A model generated the notes under the pieces. The model worked only from the letters and a program-made list of their open reading frames with translations. It was not told the DNA's origin and made no database searches. A DNA stretch of 64,000 nt from Linepithema humile (lineage: Eukaryota; Arthropoda; Insecta; Hymenoptera; Formicidae), in NCBI RefSeq assembly GCF_040581485.1, contig NC_090130.1, positions 10,540,001 through 10,604,000 of the forward strand. The letters run 5' to 3'. The position numbers and the translations under genes were made by a program. This document shows, piece after piece, positions 29,071 through 41,612 of this stretch (position 1 is its first letter; the number at the start of each line of letters is the position of its first letter).

Positions 29071-31527
29071 AAATATAGCAGCCGCTCATTCTCAACCGCC
29101 TTCGCCATAATCCGTACACGTATAGATCGCAGCCTTCCCGCTGTCACAGCTGATCGCAGCTGGCCTTTCCAGAATTTCGCTCTCTCCATCTTGCGGAACT
29201 CGCGCTCGGCTGTCGTCGTGTCTCGCGTCGTATCAGGCGCGCAGACAGCGGCAGACAGACGCGGCGATTGGCGCCGTTCTCTTTCTTTCCTGTTGCGGAA
29301 TTCGCGTCAGTTTACGAGCGAACGGGTACCAAGTAACGACGACGATGTAACTCGATGACGATTCGGGGACGACGGGTAGTCGCGTGTATACGGTCGTCCT
29401 GTCTCGCCTCTCGCTCCACTCCGTTCTCCGCCCCGTAGGGACGTCAATCAATGCCTTTTCAGGGGATTGCGTAATCGTCTAGACTAGCCAGCCGCTGTGC
29501 GTTTTATCGCTCTTATCGACTCGCCAAGGACGGACCTGGCGCAGTCAATGGCGATGACTAGCGCGCGCACAATCGCAACGTAGGAGTGTATTACGTGCGT
29601 GTCGAGACGCGCGTAAGCGTAATCACATAGGTGCGTCGCCTTCGCAAGGTGTTGATGTTACGCGGAACGTAAAACGAGACAAATGGCTGTTAAGAATGCC
29701 TAACACGGGGCGAATGTGTGTGTGTAAGGCAAGTAATACTTTTTCAAGTCAAATTCGTATCCATCGCTATAGTTGCTTGTTAAACTTAATAGTAGGCGAT
29801 ATTTCGAAGTTGAAGCAAATACACAAGAGTTTTTTTTTTTACCTCTTTCTCAACATTTCTCGGTGCATAAATAGATATTAATTCTTATCTCGTCAGCAAT
29901 ATCTAGGCGGTGTAATTCTGAAATATAATCCAAAGAGAGGTGCTATCCCAGCAACACAAGGGAAATCACACGCGTTCTAACGAGAAGCTTTTCACGAATG
30001 TATGGAATTTTTCATATATATATTTTTTTTAATATGCTTACCGTAGACGTTGGCGGCCTCGTAAAACATCCCAAAAGTCTCGTTATGGGATGTTTTGCAA
30101 TTTTATCATCGATCAATTAACAATTATTGCATTACTATGCGAACCGATGTATCTGTCTACTATTTAAGACGCGTTATTTTCTAATGGCAAATTCTTTCGT
30201 TATTTAAAATCCATTTTTTTTTACAATATATTAATATAAATCTGAATTACTCTCTCTTGCGTGTAGTTAGGCGGAAAAAACTTTTGCCTTTTCAGAAACG
30301 TCTTGGTGAAATACCTCGCGTAACGATAAGTTGTAAAATGTTCGGATTCGGGGTGCTATTTTCTTCAAGTAAAAATATCTTCTCGCCGGCGACCGAAGCA
30401 CCGTATAAATAAAGGTCCGGCGATTAAGAATTCTCGTCGGACTCGTCCGTCGGCTAGGACGAGAACGCGACAGGTCGTCCTACGAGACTGTTTCGGACCT
30501 CGTATGCAAATTCCTAACCCGTCCTGTTTACTATTTTCGCTCGTGCCGTGCGAGCAAGCGAGTCGCTCCGATGTCGTCGAAAAGGCTAACAGCGGGAACA
30601 ACGGCGAGGCCGAGGTTAAGACCCGGTTACTATGGCTTTCGGGTCGCGGCCTCGTCCGGGGACTGGGACGAGGCTGTTTGGGGTCCGCTCCATAAAAGAA
30701 GTCACGGTCGTGGGCGTCGTCGCGTAAGACGACGGGCGAGAAGTATCGTCTCGTTCACATCAATTCTAACCAGTCCCCTCCTCCCCCCCCCCCTCGGACC
30801 CCTTCGACGTCATTTAAACTTTCAATGTCCTTCCCGCCGTCCTATTCGAATTGTCTTGTTTTTCTGCCGGTTTTTTTGGCGGAATCGCTATTTTCGACGC
30901 GGTGACCGAGTCATCCGCCGTTCGATGTTTATCGTTTAGTTATATTTTCCTTCACTTTCGTTAGTAACATTCATTAAAAGCATCGTTCGCACGATATAGC
31001 GATTCCGATGCAGACGGTTAGTATGAAATGTGAAAGATTGGCACGATACAGCCGGTAAAAACGATTTGCGTCATTAGCGTCGTAATAAAAAGCAGCGAGG
31101 GAGAATGAAAAGAAGACCTGCTTCCCAGAAAACGCACACCGGTTATTAACGAGATGGTATCTCGCGAGGCTACCTTCGCGAGGGGCAGGCCAATTAAGGC
31201 GTACATTCGTCAGAATTACCACTGGCTCTACATACCGCCGTATAATGAATGCAAATGTTTTCATTATGTTAATCGATTTCGTTAAACCACGCGACGTTCG
31301 ACGGAAAACTGCGATCGAATCCCGTCGTTACTTCGCGCGTATCTCGGAGAAAAAAGATACATGCGCGCGGAACGGGATTTTTTTTCAAACCTGTGCGCGA
31401 GCGCGATCCGTGATTCAACCGTGATTCAAGAATAATATTTTCGCGACAGATGCCGTCCGATCGCTTCGCATTATCCGCTGACATCGTTTGAAATCAAGTT
31501 GGGACTTTGATTTTTCGCAAATATGTA
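29071..31527. other. Intronic sequence with CpG-rich pockets and one hairpin
   Basis: CpG-rich at 29071-29640 and 30400-30800. A strong short hairpin lies at 30061-30098: AAAACATCCCA (30063-30073) pairs with TGGGATGTTTT (30086-30096) around a 12-base loop, with two more closing pairs outside. A run of ten C's starts near 30783. No gene is supported. Confidence 0.4.
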
Positions 31528-31695
31528 CACTGAGAAAAAAATTCGACTTGATTTTACCAAACCAAAACCAGATCTATTAGATTCTGGTTGCATTAGCAGG
31601 AAACCTGGTTCGCATTAATAGGAAATCTGGTAGATTCCAGAACCAGAATCGGTTTGATTCATCGAGAAAATCAACGAGAATTTTTTTTTTCAGCG
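31528..31695. mobile_element. MITE-like element with (A)n-rich inverted ends
   Basis: Read inward, the left end acactgagaaaaaaattcg and the right end acgctgaaaaaaaaaaatt are inverted repeats that continue to a shared TTGATTTT. The element is about 168 bases. Its interior has several CCAGA/TCTGG words. No clear target duplication is visible, so the exact boundary is uncertain. Confidence 0.45.
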
Positions 31696-34383
31696 TAGAA
31701 GCGACAAATTCGGAATTCGAGCAACAATTTCGCCACAAATTAGCATGTAATTACATCGTGACAGGTTAACGGGGAATCACTTTGTCGCCCAACGTTAACG
31801 TATGCAGTTACCACTATGTAGCTACTTTTACGTCTCGGTCGGAAATGGGACAGGTCGCTGAACGGGCGCTTCTTGTTGATAAACAGCGCGTCGTTCAGAA
31901 TTAAGAGCTTCTCTCGAAATACAGTGCCGAAGATTTATCTTCCGTTCGCTTTATGGTTCGAAATGTGTTGATATTTCACATTGAATTTATTATGCGCTAA
32001 AATGAAGGATCGTGACAACTGAACTTAACACAACTTACTTTTTCACGCTACGAAAATATTATCACAACGTTCATTATTCACAAGTGTACACAAAGTGCAC
32101 ACAAAGTGTATGAATGGGGATTATTTCGCAATCTATCAAATATTAATTACATTTTAATTAACTTTGGAAAATGCAATTGCGACAGCTCGATTCTCAATTC
32201 TATTTCGTTCTTATCTTTCATACTTTCGTAGTATGCAGTTTTCATCTCGCTGTGTCAACATTAGCTGCAATATTATTCAAAATAGGCAGATCTCTCATCT
32301 ATCTCTGTTACTGATTTTGCAGTCTGTTGAAAAATTTCAAATATGCGTAAAAATCAGAGAAATGGATTTATATTCGGGCAAATTGCATTCCGATTGAATA
32401 CACCAAGTAGCTCTGGTGTAATCGTCTTTGCAGAGCACCGCTGATTGCTCACTTTCATAGTTGGCAGCTTAATTCGTCGTTCGACACTCCGACGTGGAGC
32501 GATCGATAAATACGGCGGCGGGTGCAGGTTTGAAACCCGCCACGGGAAGGGAGAGAGAATGAGAGAGAAGGGGGAAGGAGGGGGAGGAGGAGGAGAAGCA
32601 GGAGGAGGAGAAACAGGAGAAGGAAAGCGGGCGATCTGAAAAGTAGCTGAGAGCGGACACCGCCGGAAGGACCGCAGACGCGGCTTGCGGTCCGCGGCCT
32701 GCTCTACACTTCTCACGGTTAGTCTCGTCTCTCACTTTGTAAGCCATCGACGAGATTTGCACGATTCGAGTATGTACATATACAAGTTGATTCTCCGACA
32801 ACAGAGAATACACTTCTTTCGCAATTAAAAAGCCGAATCCATTAGAATTACAGTATTGAATTTCGAGGGCAAAAATGTCGAGTCGAGTGTTTGCTACTAG
32901 AAATGAATCGTTCGATTAATCATATGCGAGCGTGCAGACGCGATCGGTAGTTGCTCTTTGCACATGTAATATACAACAGACTTGAATGAAAGACAATTGC
33001 AATATTTACAAAGCGTCGCGAACAGCGTTAAAAAGGCAAGAGGTGCAAACGTTCGAGACACTTTAGAGACGCGATAGATTAAACTTCACGTGAAAGAGGA
33101 ATATTAGATTGAAAAGAGTGTCGTAAAATGCCACCCTCCCGCTATATGGCGGCTACGCCCTTGGTCGCAGACGACCTCTACGTAACGCTTGCCACCCTCG
33201 TGGGGCGTGTCGCTATATAGCGCGAAAGAAAAGTAGGTCGTATCCGAGGGTTACCTGTGAACACAGCCTCGAGAACGATCAGAATCAACCGCCGCCGCCG
33301 TAGGCTCGTCGGGTAGTCGATTCGAAGGGCGGCTGGCGGTTGGTGGATGTTTGACTCGTTTGACCCACGGAGAGGACGGGCGCGTCGTTGGGTCAGGGTC
33401 GCCGTCAACGGGAAAGTCGATAGGGAAATCGGGCTGCCACTGTACCGGCGGCGGATAGTCGATATATCGGCCAACATAGCGCGAGACGCTTCTACTTGGA
33501 GAGATAACTCGGCAGTTTTGGACTATGGAATATTTTACGAGGGATTCTCTTCCCGTGTCGCGACGCGGGAAAGTGCGACGAGAAAAAGTGAGAAACTGCC
33601 GTTCTCTCTCAACTTGCGACTACATATCGCGGCCAGAATTTCCGTCACGTCGATTATTTTCAAGCTGTAGAATCAATTGCCACTCGCCGAGTTTATCTCT
33701 GCTCGAATGGGAAGTAAAATATTGTTGGTTTTTTATCGACGAATGTGCGCTCTCACGGAGCGTGTAAATATTTGTGTGCTGTCGCGAAACATTTACCGTT
33801 AAGCGGAGCTATTCTGCAGCACAGATGACGTTGTAAGACGGTGTTTCTTTTTTTTCGTCGTCTGATGCATGACATTAAATTACTGATACGAACAGAATGT
33901 TCAAGCAAATAAGTGACAAAATCTTATGCCGTTGCAACGTTGCTCTGGATTTTCGTATTATTAAAATATTTTTATATTTAAATATTTTTTCTAGTCGTTT
34001 TTGCTTTTCTTGCTCGATTATATGCAAACAAAATTTGAAAGAAATGTGTACATTCTCAATCTTTTAGCAAGAAGTGAAAGAGAAATATGGTCCCTAAGTT
34101 GCACTAAAATAAAGATGTTGTTTTATCATTAATTTGGATTTTTTTCTTACAACACAAATCTCATGCTTTCAATGCACCTCGACGTCGCGTAAACGTTGTT
34201 GACACACCGCCTTCGGCGTCAGTGTGTGCCGTGATTGTGACATCAGTACGTGATGAGACTCGCGTAATTAAGTCGCGATTAGCACGCGCCGCGTAGTCGT
34301 CAACCATTGGCGTAGTTTTGTTCTAAAATTCCTTCGCTCTTCAAACTCGCGGAATTGTAATTAACCCTTTAATCGGATGCGGC
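31696..34383. other. Intronic sequence, no gene recognised
   Basis: AT-rich, with CpG-rich pockets at 32460-32720 (containing a GA/GGA purine tract at 32546-32632) and 33130-33640. A hairpin-capable word, GGCGGGT...ACCCGCC, lies at about 32516-32540. I can support no exon or RNA gene. Confidence 0.35.
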
Positions 34384-34535
34384 GGCATATAATATAAAGA
34401 ATAAAAAACCTATTTCTTGCTTAATATCTTACTAAAACACATTTAAACCATTAACATCCGGCATATAATATAAAGAATAAAAAACCTTTTTCTTGCTTAA
34501 TATCTTACTAAAACAAATTTAAACCATTAACATCC
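34384..34535. repeat. Tandem duplication, 2 x 76 bp
   Basis: Units 34384-34459 and 34460-34535 are nearly identical (ggcatataatataaagaata...ttaacatcc), with about two base differences. This suggests a recent local duplication. Confidence 0.85.
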
Positions 34536-34728
34536 ACGTATACTTTGTAAAGTAATAATTCCATTGATAACAGACAAGAAAAATTATGCGACGTATTAAT
34601 TAATAATCAAGTATTGATTAACATCGAAAGAGTAAGCACATTTTAAGTATTGTGTTTGCGCGATAATTGGCGACAACACAGAATAAAAACTGGACAAACC
34701 ATGTCCTTTTAACATTTTTTCTCATCTT

Positions 34729-34789
34729 ACGCTCTAGAGATTTATCCGCTAAAATTCTAACGCTCTAGAGATTTATCCGCTAATATGCT
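34729..34789. repeat. Tandem duplication, 2 x 31 bp
   Basis: The word acgctctagagatttatccg and what follows it repeats at an offset of 31 bases (34729 and 34760). It is a local duplication with few differences. Confidence 0.8.
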
Positions 34790-36370
34790 AACCTAATTAA
34801 GAAATATCATCGAGTATTTTTGTCTGCTTTTAGTATGAAATGTAAAACTGCAACAATCGCGCGATTCTTAAAACCGAGTTTACTGGTGCTTCGCGTCGCG
34901 ATCTCATCATTATCGCAATTTATCTCGCCGCTGTTCACATCGGCGGACGATGATTCACACATACGTCTAGACGTCGTTATTTCCCGGAAAAGGTAATAGA
35001 GACACGTGCGGCAAGTCTGTCCCGCGTATCACGCGCTCGCGACGAAGGCCGCGCGCGCTATCGCGAACGTTCGCGTTTCCACCGAGTGATCGCTGTTTCG
35101 TTATCGTACGCTCCACATTGTACGTGTATGCAGTTCCACTTGCTATATAGTTTCAATTCTTTCCTATAAATCCTACAATGCTGTAAGTGCCGCTCCACTC
35201 GCTTCCAAAATGCCAATAGCTCGGAATAAGTATCGAAAGCCACTTAATATACGTTGAATAACGTTACTTCGTGCACCAGACCTGTTTCAGGCTCGTGAAT
35301 CTTGTTTCCACTTGCAAATTAACATGAATTTTTTCTCACTGAATGACAAATTATTATTAATACAATTACATTTTTATTATTACGTATGTATTTAGTGCAG
35401 GAGAACATCTTAAATTGCCTTATGTCGATTCTTTGATCGGTTTGCGGTCTGATATAATAATTTTATAATATTATTCCTCTCTAAAGAGATACGATGCTCC
35501 GACCAATACTTTGCCGAAGAGATCAATCTACGTGAGTAATTTTACGGATCGAAACATTTCACCTAAACGTCGTTTGCGTCGTGACAGACGTCATGCTGAC
35601 ATGTTTACTTCGCGCCGACACGCCGCGGCCTTCGACTCGTGATTTTGCGCCGGAATTCGCATACGCGATTTCTGTTTGCCTACTCGTCTCTCCCGCATAT
35701 TTTCCCGCTAATCGGTACGCGTGTTGTTCGCGTTTTTACGCGGCTCGCGCTGCTCCTGTTTTTCACACATCGTTCGACGACGCGTTCATCGGAGGGAACA
35801 TCGCGGCGCAACGCGTCAATCGAGTCGTTGCCGATTTGGCAGCAGGACCGATGCGACGTACTTGGACGTCGCCCAAACGTAATAAATCGCAAATCAGGTC
35901 ATTGCTTCCCCGCGCGAACAAACGCGAGCTTAACGTTACGTGGGACGTTCCGGCTGTCGCTTGATTTGCGGGATTCGCACAGCGCCCGCATAGCGAGCGC
36001 ATACGTTGCGCACCGTCGCATTGTGCGTCACATCGTTCCTCTCATTGGCATTGCGCGCGGTTCAGAGGGTTGCATCTCTCCGCGATGCTGCGCGACGCCG
36101 TAGGTGGTGGACGCGCGCCACTCGATGAACACGATACCGCCGTGTACGATCCGCGGCCGTCGTCTCGCGTGTACAATATATTCACCGCATTAGCATCTTC
36201 CGGTGACTGTATTGAATCTTTTTTCCTTCCTATCTTTAATCACAAACGTTTGAATCGGCTGAAATCGTTTTACTTATTCGACCACTGAGTCGACTACTCA
36301 CTTACTCGCGAGAAACCGAGTCTTATATCGATGAGAAAAGATGTAATTAAAATATATCATCATAGATATA
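34790..36370. other. Intronic sequence, no gene recognised
   Basis: AT-rich to about 35560, then CpG-rich at 35580-36180. Overlapping open frames of up to 154 codons in the CpG-rich part resemble no known protein. Confidence 0.35.
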
Positions 36371-37265
36371 TTAGGTGTTAAACTTAGTTTCCGTTTCTCA
36401 CAAGTAGATGATGCTAGCTGCAGACGAAATAAGTTTTGATGTTTGAAGTTGCTTGTTTTATGAAGGATAAACATTTGTCAATACAATTTAGTGTGCAAAG
36501 ATTGATTATTGTGTAAACAGAGAGATTTTTTAATTGATGAAAAATGAATTGTAATAAAGTATTTTTTCGACATGTACTTCTCCACTATTTCGACATGAAG
36601 AAAACTGCAGCTGAAACGCATTGCTTACTGTCCGAAGCTTATGGTGAAGAAGCTCCATTAAAAACAACATATATAGAGTGGTTTCAACGTTTTCGAAGTG
36701 GTGATTTTAGCGTGGAAGACAAAAAAACGTTCAAGACAGCCGAAAAAGTTTGCGGATGCCGAACTTCAAGCTTTACTGGATGAAAATCCATCTCAAACGC
36801 TTTTAGAATTATCGAAAGTGTTAGATGTTACTCAAATGGCTGTTTGCAAACGCTTACATGCCCTCGGAAAAATTCATAAAAAAGGAAAATGGTGTCCTTT
36901 TGCACGACAATGCGCGACCGCATGTTGCAAAAACCGTGAAAAACACACTTTTGGAACTCAAATGGGAAGTTCTACCACACTCAGCGTATTCTCCAGACTT
37001 GGCTCCATCGGATTACCACCTTTTCCGATCGATGCAACACGCGCTCGGAGATACACACTTCTCCAGTTATGAAGAAGTTCAGAAGTGGGTGGATGAATGG
37101 TTTGCTTCGAAAAATAGCGCATTTTATCGTCACGGAATTAGTCTCCTTCCAGAAAAATGAGCAAAAGTCATAGAAAATATTTTGATTAATGTATTTATTT
37201 TATTCTCTTTCTAATAAATGAATTTTGTAAGACGAAAAATGACGGAAACTAAGTTTAACACCTAA
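36371..37265 (+). mobile_element. Internally deleted mariner transposon (Tc1/mariner), 895 bp
   Basis: Perfect 24-bp terminal inverted repeats (36371-36394 and 37242-37265) begin ttaggtgttaaacttag and are flanked by a TA target duplication (36369-36370 and 37266-37267). Complete mariners are about 1.3 kb; this copy lacks about 0.4 kb from the centre of the transposase. The encoded N- and C-terminal parts resemble the mauritiana subfamily (KKTAAETH, SGDF, DAELQALLDE, PHSAYSPDLAPSDYHLF). It lies in the giant intron of the minus-strand gene. Intact ends mean it could in principle be moved by transposase supplied from elsewhere (inference). Confidence 0.93.
36544..37160 (+). pseudogene. Broken mariner transposase
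   Basis: The ATG at 36544 starts the N-terminal helix-turn-helix part (MNCNKVFFRHVLLHYFDMKK...). The frame breaks at an A7 run (36721-36727), where one A appears extra, and continues in the next frame as KKRSRQPKKFADAELQALL up to KKGKW. At about 36888 it jumps, with a large deletion and another frame change, to VLLHDNARPHVAK, then PHSAYSPDLAPSDYHLF and WVDEWFASK. The first Asp of the DD34D triad (in the TGDEKW region) lies in the deleted part; the second (HDN) and third (PSD) remain. Near the end, a Trp codon appears as TGA (LLPEK then stop). It cannot make an active transposase. Confidence 0.93.
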
Positions 37266-37267
37266 TA

Positions 37268-39467
37268 AATATATATCTTTCGGATTGTTTTAGCCACATC
37301 TTGTCTGGAGTGCATCTAGAAAAGACGAGGAAATTAATTCCAAGTATCTTATCACAACCTGTTGGCGAGATTTCTCTTGCGAATGCAAGGAGAAGAAGAC
37401 TACGAGAAAAACAATAGCGGTCTGCGCAGGAGTAACCGGAGGCCACCGCTACCGGAGAACGCTAGACATAATATTTACTTCTATCCCGATTGACCTCTCC
37501 TCCCTTTTTCAGACGACTACCTGCGCGGCTTTGCTTCCATCGTCAACCGGGAAGGTCGGTCAGAAGGTCAAAAATGCATATTAAAAAACTTCTGCTTTCT
37601 TCGACGAAGAGAGACAACGAGATTTTTCATTATTTGAAAAACTTTATCGCGATAGTAAGATGAATTTCTCTTGCCCTGCTATAATTGGACAAAATCTTGC
37701 TAAATTGCAAGAAAATTAACCTGCTTGTAAATTGTGCGTGATATTGATATACACTTGCCTGAATAATCGCCATCTACGGAAAAAACAAATGGTTCTTTGG
37801 AAGAAATATTCTCAACTGCAGTCACGCATTCCGAAATCGTCGTGTCGTCGGTCGATGCATCTACATATATGCACGCTGTACTCGTGTGCGCCACAATCTG
37901 ACGTAGATCGGAGGCAAGATAAGGACGATGAGAGGATGCGCGACGAAGAGGAGCGGACAAAACCGCATCCTCGGCCTTCGCCAAAGAGCGTAGAGCGGCG
38001 TCGACGGCGTCGGCGCGCACGCGCGCGCGAGTAGGAAGGACGGTCCCGCCGTAATCTAATTTGCGATGCAATCTAGAATAACAATGGTTCTCGTCGCGGC
38101 GACGGAAAGGGGCAGGCGTGACGGCGGTATGAAACGCATCGCAACGTCTCGTCGTCCGAGAAGGAAGATAGAACTTTGCGCCGATGGAACTCCTCGATGT
38201 AATCACGGGACTTCCGGTAACTTCCAAATTAAGTTCCCGCCGCGTCCGATGCCGATAGAAACCGAATCGCGCGCGGTGGATCCCGCCGTCGTCCTTCTCG
38301 CGAGACTTTACTGTTTTGAGAAAGAGCTCCGCCGTCGATCAATCTTTCCGGATACGCCGATGCATTACGAAATCTTCGTTTTGAATAAAATTTAATACTT
38401 TTTTGTAAAATAGTTTTTAAGTATTTTATTCAAAAAAATTATCGCGGCAAATTATTTTAAAATCAATCAAATAATAACTAGTTAGGAGATAAGCGAACAA
38501 GAAATGACTGTGTATTGGAAATTTTTTCACCATTTCCATTCTTTTTATGTTAGAATTTTTTCAACTCTATCCCGATTCTTGTAGGCTTAAACAATTGATC
38601 CAACAAAAACGAGAAATATTAAATTCGTTATCAAGGAATGATACACTGCACTAAATCATAACTTATGCAATTTACGTATAATTGTTTGCAAGAACTTGAT
38701 ATAAAAATATGCAGTGAAACGATCGACGGCTGCAATAAAGTTTTGCGCGAATCACGCTCATCTTAGATTCAGCCTCGTTAGCCGCGTACTATCGCACGCG
38801 TTTGGAATAACTTAATCAGAGAACATAAAAGACAGAAGAAAAAGCAAAGAAATGAAAAATAATGTTTGACTGTGCGACTTTATGCGCGCAGTTTGCTTTA
38901 CTGGGTAATCGGAAAAGAAGAAAAAAAGATAGACACAGCTGTGCTGCGACCAGGCCGGCCCGTCGAGATTAGATAGCTCGGAAGCTTCTTCCTAGGCCTT
39001 CAACGTTCCAAGAATCGCATAATAATCTCATCGAAGGTCGACAACGTCGCTGATAATCGCCACCGTTGAATCGGAAATCGCGCTCTTCCTTCGTTCCCCT
39101 TCTGATCTCCGCGTGACTCCGAGTTGCCGGTAAACTATCGTAGTCGCAACGACAACGACGTATCTATTGCCCGATGAGAAAAAGAGCCGACGATAGCGAC
39201 GTATGCGTGCCTTTTGGACTCGTGACACGCGATATCAAGAATGTGTAATGAAACCGATTCTTCGGTGAAACGCCGAGAGAATGTAACAAGAGCGAGAATT
39301 GTTTTCGAACGCGATACGACTCGTTCGTCGACTCGTTCGAGCCGTTATTTGTAAAGAAGCTATCCGACAAACTCGGTCAAGTCAGCTAAAATTAGTGCGA
39401 CGTATACAGTTTCAACGAATATGCGGAAGTTTGCTACGGTTTTATTTCGAACGAACCTTTGAGATAT
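37268..39467. other. Intronic sequence, no gene recognised
   Basis: Mixed composition with CpG-rich pockets at 37870-38350 and 39000-39400. Open frames here match nothing I know. Confidence 0.35.
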
Positions 39468-39741
39468 GTATCATCAAGAGACACGGTAGTGTCTTGCGCC
39501 AAGTTCACGCGCAGCGCAAGACCGACCGTGTATCTTTACGCGAGACGGAAGGTTCAGATGAGCCGAGATTATCGGATCTCAATAACGGCTGAGCCGATTG
39601 AGTTGGTAATAGGCTCAATCAAAAGCGCATACCCAAATTACATAAGAAAAATATGCTTGTTTTTGCTCTGTGTGCTTTATAAATCAAGATATATGCATCC
39701 AAAGTCGAGAAATCTAAAAAATCATCATTTTTCTCGGATGT
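39468..39741 (+). mobile_element. SINE-like dispersed repeat, copy 2
   Basis: The plus-strand counterpart of the copy at 28792-29070. The same landmarks occur in the same order from atcaagagacacggtag to a weakly matching tail near ctcggatgt. The 9-bp stem is at 39491-39499 with 39514-39522. Relative to copy 1, one pair is C-G changed to T-A on both sides and the outermost pair is G-T changed to G-C, so pairing is kept. The flanks of the two copies do not match, which places the boundaries within about 10 bases. Confidence 0.6.
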
Positions 39742-40076
39742 CGCGTAAAATGTACGCTAAAATGTAACGCATGTCTTATTGGTCAGCGTCGTCAGCACGC
39801 AACCAATCAGAACGCACTCAACTCAGATTTCTAATATGGCGGCGCTCAGACCTGTCAGCTCGCAGCTTTGATGATATTAATTAACGTTGATATAATTAAT
39901 ATCGGTCGTAAAATGTATATATAACGTGTTGTGGAGACGAATAAAGATAGTGTATATCAAAATAATAGTATTATTTATGAAAAAAATTTGTTTCGATCTT
40001 AAAGTGCAGAAGTGTAGCAAGACATGTTGACAACACTCTCAGTATTCTGTGGTTAGTGGACAGACAGAACAGAATG

Positions 40077-40399
40077 AAATTGACTGGAAATGATAAATAT
40101 TGTTAGAACTAATTTAGTATATATAGAACAGAAATATTAAATTTTGATATTTAATTTTATTTATTTTGGACAAATCATACACTAAAGTCTCGAATCATGT
40201 GCTTTTTTGACAGAAAGTATGATAAAATTAAAATTTATACAATCATACTAATTATCACTATGCCTTATGTGACAATTGTTTAGAGACTTTAGTGTATGAT
40301 TTGTCTAAAATAAATAAAATTAAATAACTCAAAGTTTAATATTTCTGTTCTATGTATACTAAGTTAGTTCCAACAATATTTATAATTTCCAGTCAATTT
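40077..40399. repeat. Inverted repeat with ~115-bp arms
   Basis: The left arm 40077-40191 and right arm 40283-40399 are reverse complements at about 90%: aaattgactggaaat... facing ...atttccagtcaattt, and actaaagtctc facing gagactttagt. The loop is about 90 bases. It is probably a MITE. It stands about 290 bases from the larger inverted repeat that starts at 40685. Confidence 0.7.
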
Positions 40400-40684
40400 T
40401 ATTACAATCAAAACAAAACAGTGTTTTACCTTTCAAGAAAATTGTTGTATATATTAAATAAAAAAAACTGTCGTATATATATTATTAAAAAAAAAGAAAT
40501 AATATCTATCAAAAAATTACCTTTTTTAAAAAAAGATAAAAAAAAGGCGCCAAGTACACGTTCTTGTCACAACTAAAACAAAACAGTATTGTTTTACTTT
40601 TCAAAAAAATTGTCGTATATATTAAACCTTTCAAAAAAACCTGTCATATATATTAAAATTTTCAAAAAAAGCTATCTTATATAC
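40400..40684. repeat. AT-rich degenerate repeats between two inverted repeats
   Basis: Repeated words such as acaaaacagt...ttttac, tgtcgtatatatta and ctttcaaaaaa recur at irregular spacing. Two related copies of gcgccaagt/ggcaccaagt occur here and in the adjacent inverted repeat, suggesting shared origin. Confidence 0.5.
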
Positions 40685-41294
40685 TTCTTACAAAAAAATA
40701 TGATATCAGGAAATGGCACCAAGTGAGACTAAAGAACTATGAAAAAACTTGTACACTATTTCTATAAAACTCTTCTATAAAACTCTTGTACATAAAGCTG
40801 TCGTATATATAATTAATTATATTATATACTATATTTGATCATATTTTACATATATTATACTATATATACTATATATATTATTAGATATACTATATATATT
40901 ATAAAAAATAAAAAAAATATTTAAAAAATAAAAATATTTATTAAAAAACGCAAAAAACTTGGCGCTGCTACACCTTAAAGTAATGAAATTAACGTGTAGT
41001 TTACTGTAGCAGCGCCAAGTTTTTTTGCGTTTTTTAATAAATATTTTTATTTTTTAAATATTTAAAAAATTTTTTTATAATATATATAGTATATCTAATA
41101 ATATATATAGTATATATAGTATAATATATGTAAAATATGATAAAATATAGTATATAATATAATTAATTATATATACGACAACTTTATGTACAAGAGTTTT
41201 ATAGAAAAGTTTTATAAAAATAGTGTACAAGTTTTTTCATAGTTCTTTAGTCCCACTTGGTGCCATTTCCTAATATCATATTTTTTTGTAAGAA
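40685..41294. mobile_element. Long near-perfect inverted repeat, 610 bp
   Basis: The arms, about 290 bases each, run inward from ttcttacaaaaaaatatgat (40685) and its inverse at 41294. They meet at ggcgctgctac / gtagcagcgcc around a spacer of about 32 bases (about 40973-41008). Much of the arm is alternating TATA. Single-strand copies would form a long hairpin. No coding capacity; the shape is that of a foldback element or large MITE. Confidence 0.75.
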
Positions 41295-41612
41295 TGTGAT
41301 TAACCGTATATAAATCGTCAGAGTGACGGGATTTACTGCTACTATAATTCCTCTATTATCATAATAAATTTTTCTTAATATTAGTTCTTTAATAATAGAT
41401 ACTTTAGTTTTCCAATGTGTGCTGTTAAATCAACACTCACATTCTTTTCGCGGCTATACATTGTTCTTTATCCTTTTAATCTTATACATGTCGTTGTCAC
41501 ATTTGTCACATTGTACGACCAACAATTTAAAATTTTTATATATTTTGGTTTTTTTTTTGGCAAAAAGGCGAATTTTAGAAAATTGTATGCGCGATAATGA
41601 AATAGTACTCAC
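41295..41612. other. Intronic sequence next to the transmembrane exon
   Basis: AT-rich sequence just downstream (minus-strand sense) of the donor of the 41887-41613 exon. Nothing else is visible. Confidence 0.4.
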
